The translations under genes and the position numbers were made by a program. From the NCBI RefSeq assembly GCF_016765615.1, contig NZ_JAESWA010000019.1, forward strand, positions 62,001-126,000: a DNA stretch of 64,000 nucleotides. Direction: 5' to 3'. The stretch is from Clostridium paridis (GTDB lineage Bacteria; Bacillota; Clostridia; Clostridiales; Clostridiaceae). The notes beneath the pieces are model-generated. The model saw only the letters and a program-made list of their open reading frames with translations, did no database searches and was not told where the DNA came from. Below, one piece after another: positions 51,783 to 59,702 of this stretch (its first letter is position 1; the number at the start of each line of letters is the position of its first letter).

Positions 51783-52244
51783 ATGAAAAATTATGAAGGA
51801 AATTTAGTAGCAAAGGGTCTGAAGTTTGGTATTGTAGTGGGAAGATTCAATGAGCTTATAGGATCAAAACTTTTAAGTGGAGCATTAGATGGTTTAAAAA
51901 GACATGGTGCTAATGAGGAAGATATTGAAATAGCATGGGTTCCAGGAGCATTTGAAACACCACTAATTGCAAAGAAAATGGCTGAAAGTAAAAAATATGA
52001 TGCTGTTTTATGTTTAGGAGCAGTTATTAGAGGAGCAACACCACACTTTGATTATGTGTGTGCAGAAGCTTCAAAAGGCATCGCAAATGTATCTTTAAAT
52101 ACAGGTATTCCAGTAATGTTTGGAATATTAACAACAGATTCAATAGAGCAAGCAATAGAGAGAGCTGGAACTAAGGCAGGAAACAAAGGTTATGATGCTG
52201 CTGTTTCCGCAATAGAAATGGCCAATTTAATAAGAGAGTTTTAA
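51783..52244 (+). CDS. ribH: 6,7-dimethyl-8-ribityllumazine synthase
   Basis: 153-aa lumazine synthase, capsid-forming in many bacteria. Motifs [57 protein letters not shown] (catalytic His about 88) and [24 protein letters not shown]. It condenses the RibB product with the RibD-derived pyrimidine. AGGAGG precedes ATG. Last gene of the rib operon; a strong terminator follows at once. Confidence 0.96.
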   Translation: MKNYEGNLVAKGLKFGIVVGRFNELIGSKLLSGALDGLKRHGANEEDIEIAWVPGAFETPLIAKKMAESKKYDAVLCLGAVIRGATPHFDYVCAEASKGIANVSLNTGIPVMFGILTTDSIEQAIERAGTKAGNKGYDAAVSAIEMANLIREF

Positions 52245-52256
52245 GTGATTTTTGAG

Positions 52257-52293
52257 GAGTACTAAAACATTTATGGTTTTAGTACTCTTTTTT
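52257..52293 (+). terminator. Terminator of rib operon
   Basis: Perfect 12-bp stem GAGTACTAAAAC/GTTTTAGTACTC with a 7-base loop, then TTTTTT. Confidence 0.94.
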
Positions 52294-52304
52294 ATGTTGT
52301 ATAT

Positions 52305-53120
52305 TTATTTTTTTGAATTAGACATATTAATAGCTTTTTCAGTACATAGGTCAATGGCTTCTATAACAGCACCTCTAAAACCATTTCTTTCTAGCGAATA
52401 TACTGCTTCTATAGTGGTGCCAGCAGGAGAACAAACCATATCTTTTAATGCCCCTGGATGAATTCCTGATTCTAAAACCATTTTAGCAGAACCTAAAACT
52501 GCTTGAGCTGCAATTTTATAAGCTTTTTCTCTTGGTACACCGTGAAGAACTGCCCCGTCTGCCATAGCTTCTATAAACATATAAACCATAGCTGGAGAAG
52601 AACCACCTATAGCTAAAGCTTTATCAATCATTGGTTCATCCACAATTTCTGTTTTACCAACTTTATTGAACATATCTACTATATAGTTAAACTCAGATTC
52701 GGAAACAAGTGAGTTTTTACATAACATAGTTAAACTTTCACCAACAAGAGCAGCTGTATTTGGCATTATTCTTATAATTTTTGCATCCTTACCTAAGTTA
52801 TCTTCAAGATACTTTATTGTGATTCCAGCTGCAATAGTAACAATAACAGCGTTCTTATTAATTGAAGACTTTATTTCAGGAATTACATCATTAAAGAATT
52901 GTGGTTTAACAGCCAAAACAATAATGTCTGAAGACATGGCAACTGCTTTATTATCTCTTATAACATTGATGCCAAACGATTCTTTTACAGATTGTAATGT
53001 TTTATCTGAAAGGGCTGAAGCTGTAATATCTTCTGGTGATATAAAATTAGAAGATATAATACCTCCAATAATCGCCCTTGCCATATTACCACAGCCTATA
53101 AAACCAATTTTTTTGTTCAT
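52305..53120 (-). CDS. proC: Pyrroline-5-carboxylate reductase
   Basis: 271-aa NADPH enzyme for the last step of proline synthesis. N-terminal Rossmann motif KIGFIGCGNMARAIIGGI; middle MPNTAALVGESLTML; C-terminal GGSSPAMVYMFIEAMADGAVLHGVPR and HPGALKDMVCSPAGTTIEAVYSLE are diagnostic of ProC. AAGGGGGT precedes ATG on the minus strand. Stands alone, convergent with the rib operon. Confidence 0.95.
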   Translation of the reverse strand: MNKKIGFIGCGNMARAIIGGIISSNFISPEDITASALSDKTLQSVKESFGINVIRDNKAVAMSSDIIVLAVKPQFFNDVIPEIKSSINKNAVIVTIAAGITIKYLEDNLGKDAKIIRIMPNTAALVGESLTMLCKNSLVSESEFNYIVDMFNKVGKTEIVDEPMIDKALAIGGSSPAMVYMFIEAMADGAVLHGVPREKAYKIAAQAVLGSAKMVLESGIHPGALKDMVCSPAGTTIEAVYSLERNGFRGAVIEAIDLCTEKAINMSNSKK

Positions 53121-53205
53121 AAATAAACCCCCTTATGATTAATAAAATTATTTTATCATAAAAGGGGATTTATAGTACAGGGAGTAAAACCTAAGTGATA
53201 TATAT

Positions 53206-53976
53206 TTAATTAAATCTCCATATATCTAAGGCTAAGTTCCCAAATTGGTAAGCACCAATTAGATGTTCAGGCATCTTATTATTATCTCCAGCTCCCATTG
53301 CAATTAAGAGAGGAATAAAATGCTCATTTCTAGGAACAGCTAAATTAGCATTTGGAGCTAAGTTTTCATAATTAAATAGCTTATCTTTATTCAATTCTAA
53401 AATAGTGTTTTCAATCCAATTATTAAATTCTTTAGCCCAAGGAGTAATTGAATTACTATAATAATCAACCTCTCTTAAGTTGTGAACAATCCCTCCACTA
53501 CCTATTATAAGGATATCATCCTCTTTAAGAGGTTCTAAAGCCTTTCCAATATCATATTGATTGGAGTTTGATAGAAAGGGATTTACAGACATAGCTACAA
53601 CTGGAACATCAATAGTTGGATACATTAATTTGAGTACAGACCAAGCTCCATGATCTATTCCTCTTTTATCATCAAATTTACTTCTAATATTATTAATATC
53701 TAACAAACGTTTAATCCTATTTGCTAGATCTAAATTTGAGCTTGCAGTATAGTTTTCTTTATAGAGCTTATCTTCGAATCCATAAAAGTCATATATCATT
53801 GAATAAGGAGATGAAGTGCCAATAAGTTGAGTGTTTGATTCCCAGTGAGCTGAAAAAATAATAATTCCTTTTGGTTTGGGTATCGATTTACTATAATCTT
53901 TCAAATATTGAGTATATTTATTATCATCATATATCATGTTGGGTGCTCCGTGAGCAATAAAAAGACTTGATATCAT
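53206..53976 (-). CDS. DODA-type (LigB-family) dioxygenase
   Basis: 256-aa member of the class III extradiol dioxygenase family (YgiD/4,5-DOPA-dioxygenase group). Metal-site His residues are seen in IAHGAP, FSAHWE, GGIVHN and RNEHFIPLL; DHGAWSVLKLMYP is also typical. Plant and E. coli relatives open catechol rings such as DOPA, which needs oxygen, odd for an anaerobe; a different substrate or detoxification role is likely. Promoter and palindrome at 53999-54050 resemble those of the divergent MarR gene. Confidence 0.88.
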   Translation of the reverse strand: MISSLFIAHGAPNMIYDDNKYTQYLKDYSKSIPKPKGIIIFSAHWESNTQLIGTSSPYSMIYDFYGFEDKLYKENYTASSNLDLANRIKRLLDINNIRSKFDDKRGIDHGAWSVLKLMYPTIDVPVVAMSVNPFLSNSNQYDIGKALEPLKEDDILIIGSGGIVHNLREVDYYSNSITPWAKEFNNWIENTILELNKDKLFNYENLAPNANLAVPRNEHFIPLLIAMGAGDNNKMPEHLIGAYQFGNLALDIWRFN

Positions 53977-53998
53977 ATAAACACATCCTTTAAATAAT

Positions 53999-54015
53999 TA
54001 ACTAATATTTAGTTA
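53999..54015. promoter_or_regulatory. Palindrome at dioxygenase promoter (candidate MarR site)
   Basis: TAACTAA-TAT-TTAGTTA: perfect 7-bp arms, immediately downstream of the dioxygenase -10. Shares the AACTAA/TTAGTT core with the palindrome at 54361-54376. Confidence 0.5.
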
Positions 54016-54021
54016 TCAACT

Positions 54022-54050
54022 ATTATATAATAATTATTATCAATAAGCAA
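54022..54050 (-). promoter_or_regulatory. Promoter of dioxygenase gene
   Basis: Minus strand TTGCTT (54045-54050), 17-bp spacer, TATAAT (54022-54027). Confidence 0.65.
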
Positions 54051-54324
54051 TAATATTAATACAGATTTTTGTCAAAAATACTATTAATAATGATGAACAA
54101 AACTTAAGACAATGAATATAATTATAAAATATAATTAATTTGCTTGCCTAACTAAAATATTTAAAGAAAAACATATAAAAATAATACAAGAAAATATTTA
54201 CATTGGCATAGAATAGGCATTCTTAAAATTGTGAGAATATAGTGATATGTTAGAAAAATAGCTACTTTAGGAAAATGAAAAGGATTTGTTAATAGATTAT
54301 TAATAAGTTTGTTTTATAAAGCTG
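54051..54324. other. Intergenic region with an extra CCTAACTAA half-site
   Basis: About 270 AT-rich bases between the dioxygenase and MarR promoters. No gene seen. CCTAACTAA at about 54147-54155 repeats one arm of the MarR promoter palindrome. Confidence 0.4.
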
Positions 54325-54376
54325 TTGACTAAAAATTTAAGGGGTGTTAATATTATAAACAGTTAGTCACCTAACT
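54325..54376 (+). promoter_or_regulatory. MarR-exporter operon promoter and operator
   Basis: TTGACT (54325-54330), 17-bp spacer, extended -10 TGTTAATAT (TAATAT 54348-54353). A palindrome AGTTAG-TCAC-CTAACT (54361-54376) starts at the predicted +1, a fitting place for autorepression. Confidence 0.65.
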
Positions 54377-54393
54377 AATTGGAGGTGAGTTAA

Positions 54394-54861
54394 GTGGAAG
54401 AAAAATATGGGGATTCATTATATGGTATCTTTTCGCAGGTGATAAAGTTGAATTTCTATAGAGCTCATAAATTATTAGAGACCATTGGATTACACCCAGG
54501 GCAAGCTCATTTATTAGGGGTAGTAGGTCATAATGAAGGCATTAGCCAAAATCAACTTGCAAAGACTCTAAATGTTAAACCTGCAACTGTAACAGGAATG
54601 ATTAAAAAAATTGAAAAAGCAGGACTTATTGAAAGAAAAAGTGATGAGCAAGATCAAAGAGTTCTTAGAGTATATACTACTAAAGAAGGTAAAGAGCTTA
54701 GTTTAAAACTAAAAAGATTCTATGATGAAATTAAAAAAGATTGTTTTAAGGGATTCACGGATGAAGAACTAATACTATTTCGCAGATTATTAATGCAAAT
54801 GAAAGATAATCTAGTGAAAATAAATGGAGAAGAATGTAGTCCAGGATTTTCAGAACTTTAA
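54394..54861 (+). CDS. MarR-family transcriptional regulator
   Basis: 155-aa winged-helix repressor. Dimer helices flank the DNA-binding part GISQNQLAKTLNVKPATVTGMIKKIEKAGLIERKSDEQDQRVLRVYTT, with the wing residues DQR typical of MarR. It is likely to repress its own operon and the ABC exporter directly downstream until a ligand binds. GTG 54394 is preceded by GGAGGTG at 6 bases. The palindrome at +1 of its promoter is the likely operator. Confidence 0.92.
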   Translation: MEEKYGDSLYGIFSQVIKLNFYRAHKLLETIGLHPGQAHLLGVVGHNEGISQNQLAKTLNVKPATVTGMIKKIEKAGLIERKSDEQDQRVLRVYTTKEGKELSLKLKRFYDEIKKDCFKGFTDEELILFRRLLMQMKDNLVKINGEECSPGFSEL

Positions 54862-54888
54862 ACAAGACTATATGAGGAGATGAAGCAA

Positions 54889-56616
54889 ATGATCAAGTTA
54901 TTAAGATTTTTAAAAAAATATTCACTACAAGTTTGTGCAGTATTAGTGCTTATATTTTTGCAAGTAATGGCAGAATTAAACTTGCCTAATATAATGTCAA
55001 GTATAGTTGATACTGGTATAGTAAATAGTGATGTAGACTATATACTTAAAGAAGGTGGAATAATGCTTCTAGTGGCACTTGGAAGTGCAGCATGTTCAGT
55101 ACTTGCGGCTCTTTTTTCGTCAAAGGTTGCATTAGCATTTTCAAAAGATATAAGAAGAGAAGTATTTACACATGTTGAGGGATTTGCCCTTAACGAATTT
55201 AATAAGATACCAACATCTTCACTTATTACTAGAACTACAAATGATATTACTCAAGTTCAAACAGTAATGGTTATGGGATTAAGAATGCTTGTAATGGCAC
55301 CAATTATGTTTGTAGGAGCACTTATTATGGCTCTTTCAAAAGATGTATATCTTTCAAGAGTTATAGCAGTAGCAATCCCATTAGTATTAGCAATGATGAT
55401 TTTTGTAGCTGTAAAAGGTATGCCATTATTCAAAAGCATGCAAAAGAAAGTAGATAAATTAAACCTTGTAGTTAGAGAAGGACTTTCAGGTATAAGAGTT
55501 ATTCGTGCATTTAACAGAACAGATTTTGAAAAAGACAGATTTAAGGATGCAAATAGAGATTTAACTAATACAGCAATAAAAGTTAATAAATTAATGGCAG
55601 TATTAATGCCAATAATGATGTTAATATTTAATATAATGGCAGTAGGAATACTTTGGTTTGGAGCAAATCGTATAGATTTAGGAGAAATGAAAGTTGGAGA
55701 CTTAATGGCATTTATTCAATATTCAATGCAAATTATGTTCTCAGTAGTAATGGTTGCAATGATGTTTATTTTAATACCAAGAGCTTCTGCATCAGCAGTA
55801 AGAATAAATGAAGTATTAGAATTAAAGCCAGAAATACTAGATCCAGAAGTTCCAGATAACAGTCATGAAGAACGTGGACATGTAGAATTTAAAGATGTTG
55901 TATTTAGATATCCAGGAGCAGAAGAGGCAGTTTTAGATGGTATATCTTTCGATGCAAAACCTGGTGAAACTACAGCAATAATAGGAAGTACAGGATCAGG
56001 AAAATCAGCGTTAATTAACTTGATTCCACGTTTTTATGACATAGAAAGCGGAAATATTTTTGTGGATGGAGTAGATATAAGAAATATTACTCAAGAAAGT
56101 TTAAGAAATAAGATAGGAATAGTTCCACAAAAAGCAGTACTATTTTCAGGTACAATTTCAGATAACATAAGATACGGAAAAGATGATGCTACAGACGAAG
56201 AAGTTAGACATGCAGCTGAAGTAGCTCAAGCAGCAGATTTCGTTTCCAATATGAAAGATGGATATGATTCAATTATAGCTCAAGGTGGTAACAATGTATC
56301 TGGAGGACAAAAGCAACGTCTAGCTATAGCAAGAGCTTTAGTAAGAAAACCAGAAATATATATATTTGATGATAGTTTCTCAGCATTAGATTTTAAAACT
56401 GATGCAAAGTTAAGAGCAGCACTTAAGCATGAAACAGGAGATGCAACAGTATTAATAGTTGCACAAAGAGTAAGTACAGTTATGGATGCAGATAGAATTA
56501 TAGTATTAGATCAAGGTAAAATAGTAGGAAAAGGAACTCATAAAGAGCTTCTAAATACTTGTGAAATATACCATGAAATAGTATCTTCACAACTTTCAGA
56601 GGAGGAGATATCATGA
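54889..56616 (+). CDS. BmrC-like ABC exporter subunit A (degenerate ATPase site)
   Basis: 575-aa half-transporter: six helices (about 15-300), Walker A GSTGSGKSA (about 365; Ala follows Ser), signature SGGQ (about 470), Walker B followed by FDDSFSALD (about 491) with Asp in place of the catalytic Glu. Hence it holds the degenerate site of a heterodimer. GAGGAG is 9 bases before ATG 54889; the ATG at 54880 directly abuts it and is unlikely. It follows the MarR gene and overlaps its partner by 4 bases. Paralogous to the gene at 953. Confidence 0.92.
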   Translation: MIKLLRFLKKYSLQVCAVLVLIFLQVMAELNLPNIMSSIVDTGIVNSDVDYILKEGGIMLLVALGSAACSVLAALFSSKVALAFSKDIRREVFTHVEGFALNEFNKIPTSSLITRTTNDITQVQTVMVMGLRMLVMAPIMFVGALIMALSKDVYLSRVIAVAIPLVLAMMIFVAVKGMPLFKSMQKKVDKLNLVVREGLSGIRVIRAFNRTDFEKDRFKDANRDLTNTAIKVNKLMAVLMPIMMLIFNIMAVGILWFGANRIDLGEMKVGDLMAFIQYSMQIMFSVVMVAMMFILIPRASASAVRINEVLELKPEILDPEVPDNSHEERGHVEFKDVVFRYPGAEEAVLDGISFDAKPGETTAIIGSTGSGKSALINLIPRFYDIESGNIFVDGVDIRNITQESLRNKIGIVPQKAVLFSGTISDNIRYGKDDATDEEVRHAAEVAQAADFVSNMKDGYDSIIAQGGNNVSGGQKQRLAIARALVRKPEIYIFDDSFSALDFKTDAKLRAALKHETGDATVLIVAQRVSTVMDADRIIVLDQGKIVGKGTHKELLNTCEIYHEIVSSQLSEEEIS

Positions 56617-58790
56617 GTGAAATGAAGAATAATGCACCAAAGAGAAGAGGTCCAATGGGCGGAGGTCCAATGGGCGGCGTTGTAATGGGCGGAGAAAAAG
56701 CTAAAGACTTTAAAGGTACAGGTAAAAGATTAGTAGGTTACTTAAAACCACAAATGGTTCGCTTAATAACAGTATTTATCGTAGCTATAATAAGTACTGT
56801 ATTTACGATAGTAAGTCCTAAGATAATGGGTAAAGCAACAACAAAGTTATTTGATGGATTAATCTCAAAGTATGAATATACTGCAGTTACTGATGCTGTA
56901 GAGAAAAGCACTGAGCAAATTAAAACACAAACTGAACAACAAAAAGCTAAAATCCAAGAGCAAATAAAAGCTCATCCAGAGCAAGCAAAACAAATACAAG
57001 CTCAAGCTCAGGCTGAAATGCAAAAAGCATTAGCGGCACAACAAACACCAGACATGCAAGAGAAGCAAAAGAAAGTACAAGATATTTTATCAAAATACAT
57101 TTCAAATGATGATTTGAAGAAAGCTAATACAGCTATACAATCTGGAGATGTAGATACAGTAAAAACAATATTTTCAGATAATAAGCCAGCTATAGATTTT
57201 GAGTATATTAGAAATATACTTACTCTATTAATAGGATTTTATTTAATTAGTGCATTATTCATGTTTATTCAAGGATGGGTAATGTCAGGAGTAGCTCAAA
57301 ATACAGTTTATGCAATGAGAAAAGATTTAAATGATAAACTTGAAAAGTTACCACTTAAGTACTTTGATGGAAGAACAAAGGGAGAAGTTTTAAGTAGATT
57401 TACTAATGATTTAGATACAGTAGGTACAACTCTACAACAATCATTAACTCAACTTATTACATCAGTAGTAAGTATTGTAGGTATAATAGTTATGATGCTA
57501 ACAATAAGTCCAATTATGACACTTATTGCAGTAGCAGTATTGCCAATAAGTATCTTTGTAATAAGACCTATACTTGGAAAATCACAAAAATACTTTGCAG
57601 CGCAACAAAAGCATTTAGGTGAATTAAATGGACACATAGAAGAAATGTACACTGGTCATAATATTGTTAAAGCTTTCGGAAGAGAAAAAGCATCTTTAGA
57701 GAAATTCAACAATGTAAATGAAGAATTATATAAAGTTGGATGGAAAGCACAATTCATATCAGGATTAATAATGCCATTAATGGGATTTGTTAATAACTTA
57801 GGATATGTTGTAGTTTGTGTTACTGGAGGATATCTAGCAACTAAGAAAGCTATCGAAGTCGGAGATATACAAGCATTTATTCAATATATGAGACAATTCT
57901 CTCAACCAATAAACCAAACAGCTAATATTGCAAACATTATACAATCTACAGTAGCTGCTGCAGAACGTGTATTTGAAATGTTAGATGAAGCAGAAGAAGT
58001 TCCAGATCCAGTAGATGCAAAAGTATTAGATAATCCAACTGGTGCTGTTAAGTTTGAAAATGTTGACTTTAGTTATAAAGAAGACACTAAACTTATTGAA
58101 AATATGAATATAGATGTTAAACCAGGACAAACAATTGCAATAGTAGGACCAACTGGAGCAGGAAAAACAACATTAGTTAACTTACTTATGAGATTCTATG
58201 AAGTTAATGGCGGAAAAATCACTCTTGATGGAGTAGATATAAGAGAATTAACTCGTGAAAATCTACGTAATATATTTGGTATGGTATTACAAGATACTTG
58301 GTCATTTAATGGTTCAATAAAAGAAAATATAGCATATGGACGTAAGGGAGCAACTGATGAAGAGATAATAAGAGCTGCTAAGGCTGCACATGCAGACCAC
58401 TTTATTAGAACTTTAGATCATGGATATGATACAGAGTTAAACGAAGAAGCATCAAATATATCTCAAGGACAAAAACAATTACTTACTATTGCTAGAGCTA
58501 TATTAGCTGATCCAGCAATATTAATTCTTGATGAAGCTACAAGTAGTGTTGATACAAGAACAGAAGTATATATTCAAAAGGCTATGAATAACTTAATGAA
58601 GGGAAGAACAAGCTTTGTTATAGCACATAGACTTTCCACAATTAAGGATGCAGATTTGATACTTGTTATGAATCAAGGTACAGTAATAGAACAAGGATCT
58701 CACAAAGAACTTCTAGAACAAAATGGTTTCTATGCTGATTTATATAACAGTCAGTTTACAAATGGAGTTTTTGATGAGGAAGCTGTTTAA
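56613..58790 (+). CDS. BmrD-like ABC exporter subunit B with extracellular insertion
   Basis: 725-aa partner. After a Gly/Pro/Met-rich tail (RRGPMGGGPMGG) and first helix comes an insertion of about 110 residues (about 80-190), rich in Gln, Lys, Glu and Ala and probably coiled coil. It lies in the first extracellular loop; BmrD of B. subtilis has an extracellular domain at the same place. NBD: Walker A GPTGAGKTT (about 511), signature ISQGQ, Walker B with catalytic Glu LDEATSSVD (about 639). It supplies the active Walker motifs. Multidrug export is likely from family and MarR control. Confidence 0.92.
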   Translation: MSEMKNNAPKRRGPMGGGPMGGVVMGGEKAKDFKGTGKRLVGYLKPQMVRLITVFIVAIISTVFTIVSPKIMGKATTKLFDGLISKYEYTAVTDAVEKSTEQIKTQTEQQKAKIQEQIKAHPEQAKQIQAQAQAEMQKALAAQQTPDMQEKQKKVQDILSKYISNDDLKKANTAIQSGDVDTVKTIFSDNKPAIDFEYIRNILTLLIGFYLISALFMFIQGWVMSGVAQNTVYAMRKDLNDKLEKLPLKYFDGRTKGEVLSRFTNDLDTVGTTLQQSLTQLITSVVSIVGIIVMMLTISPIMTLIAVAVLPISIFVIRPILGKSQKYFAAQQKHLGELNGHIEEMYTGHNIVKAFGREKASLEKFNNVNEELYKVGWKAQFISGLIMPLMGFVNNLGYVVVCVTGGYLATKKAIEVGDIQAFIQYMRQFSQPINQTANIANIIQSTVAAAERVFEMLDEAEEVPDPVDAKVLDNPTGAVKFENVDFSYKEDTKLIENMNIDVKPGQTIAIVGPTGAGKTTLVNLLMRFYEVNGGKITLDGVDIRELTRENLRNIFGMVLQDTWSFNGSIKENIAYGRKGATDEEIIRAAKAAHADHFIRTLDHGYDTELNEEASNISQGQKQLLTIARAILADPAILILDEATSSVDTRTEVYIQKAMNNLMKGRTSFVIAHRLSTIKDADLILVMNQGTVIEQGSHKELLEQNGFYADLYNSQFTNGVFDEEAV

Positions 58791-58817
58791 GAGCATAACA
58801 TTATCTAATATAGAAAG

Positions 58818-58843
58818 CTGCTGGTAATAACCAGCAGTTTTTT
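58818..58843 (+). terminator. Terminator of MarR-exporter operon
   Basis: Stem CTGCTGGT/ACCAGCAG with a 4-base loop, then TTTTTT. Confidence 0.94.
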
Positions 58844-58907
58844 CTTTAATTTATGTAGCAATTAGATATATAATATAACTAGACAATATTTGGTGGAGGA
58901 TAAGATT

Positions 58908-59621
58908 ATGTTTAGAACAATAATATGGTTTGTACATTTTGCTTTAAGCTTAATAGGAACAATACCTAAAATGATTAAGTATAAAGGTGCTGTGGAGAGA
59001 GGAAAAACCCCAGAAGAAATCCAAGGAATAAATGATGTGGTTAGAAAATGGGCTCTATCTCAAATAAAATATAGTGGAGCTAGGGTAACTGTACATGGAG
59101 AAGAAAATGTGCCAAAAGACAGAGGGGTACTTTTCATAAGCAATCATCAAGGGAACTTTGATATACCTCTTTTTATAGGATATATAGATAAGCCTAAAGG
59201 ATTTATAGCTAAAATAGAGCTAACTAAAATTCCAATAGTTCATATATGGATGAAATATATAGATTGTATTTTTATGGATAGAAGTAGTATAAGAAAATCT
59301 GGTGAGGCAATAGTTGAAGGAATTAAACTTCTTAAGAAAGGAACTTCAATGGTTATTTTCCCAGAAGGAACTAGAAGTAAAGGGAATAAATTAGGTGAAT
59401 TTAAGGCAGGAAGTTTTAAATTAGCAACAAAATCAAAAGTTCCGATTGTTCCAGTTACAATAAAAGGATCTTATAAGTTAATGGAGCAGAATGGAAGTAA
59501 GATTAGACCTGCTGATGTAGAACTTTTTATCCATCCTATGATAGAAACTGCAAATTTAACTAAAGAGGAATTAGATGAATTACCAAAAAGAGTTAAGAAC
59601 ATAATAGCAGAAAAATTATAA
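58908..59621 (+). CDS. plsC: 1-acyl-sn-glycerol-3-phosphate acyltransferase
   Basis: 237-aa membrane acyltransferase that makes phosphatidic acid. One or two N-terminal hydrophobic helices; catalytic motif I NHQGNFD (H-x4-D, about 80), motif III FPEGTRSKG (about 156), and VPIVPVTIKGS as motif IV. GGAGGAT precedes ATG 58908; the TTG 18 bases upstream overlaps it. Single-gene unit ending at a hairpin. Confidence 0.92.
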   Translation: MFRTIIWFVHFALSLIGTIPKMIKYKGAVERGKTPEEIQGINDVVRKWALSQIKYSGARVTVHGEENVPKDRGVLFISNHQGNFDIPLFIGYIDKPKGFIAKIELTKIPIVHIWMKYIDCIFMDRSSIRKSGEAIVEGIKLLKKGTSMVIFPEGTRSKGNKLGEFKAGSFKLATKSKVPIVPVTIKGSYKLMEQNGSKIRPADVELFIHPMIETANLTKEELDELPKRVKNIIAEKL

Positions 59622-59639
59622 AATAAAGAATATATTAAT

Positions 59640-59684
59640 AAAAGGCTGAGATGGAGCATATTAATGCTTTACCTCAGCCTTTTT
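59640..59684. terminator. Terminator between plsC and ABC-F gene
   Basis: Outer stem AAAAGGCTGAG/CTCAGCCTTTT and inner AGCAT/ATGCT; T run on the plus strand, weaker one on the minus strand, so possibly shared. Confidence 0.85.
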
Positions 59685-59702
59685 CTCTTATATAAATATT
59701 TA

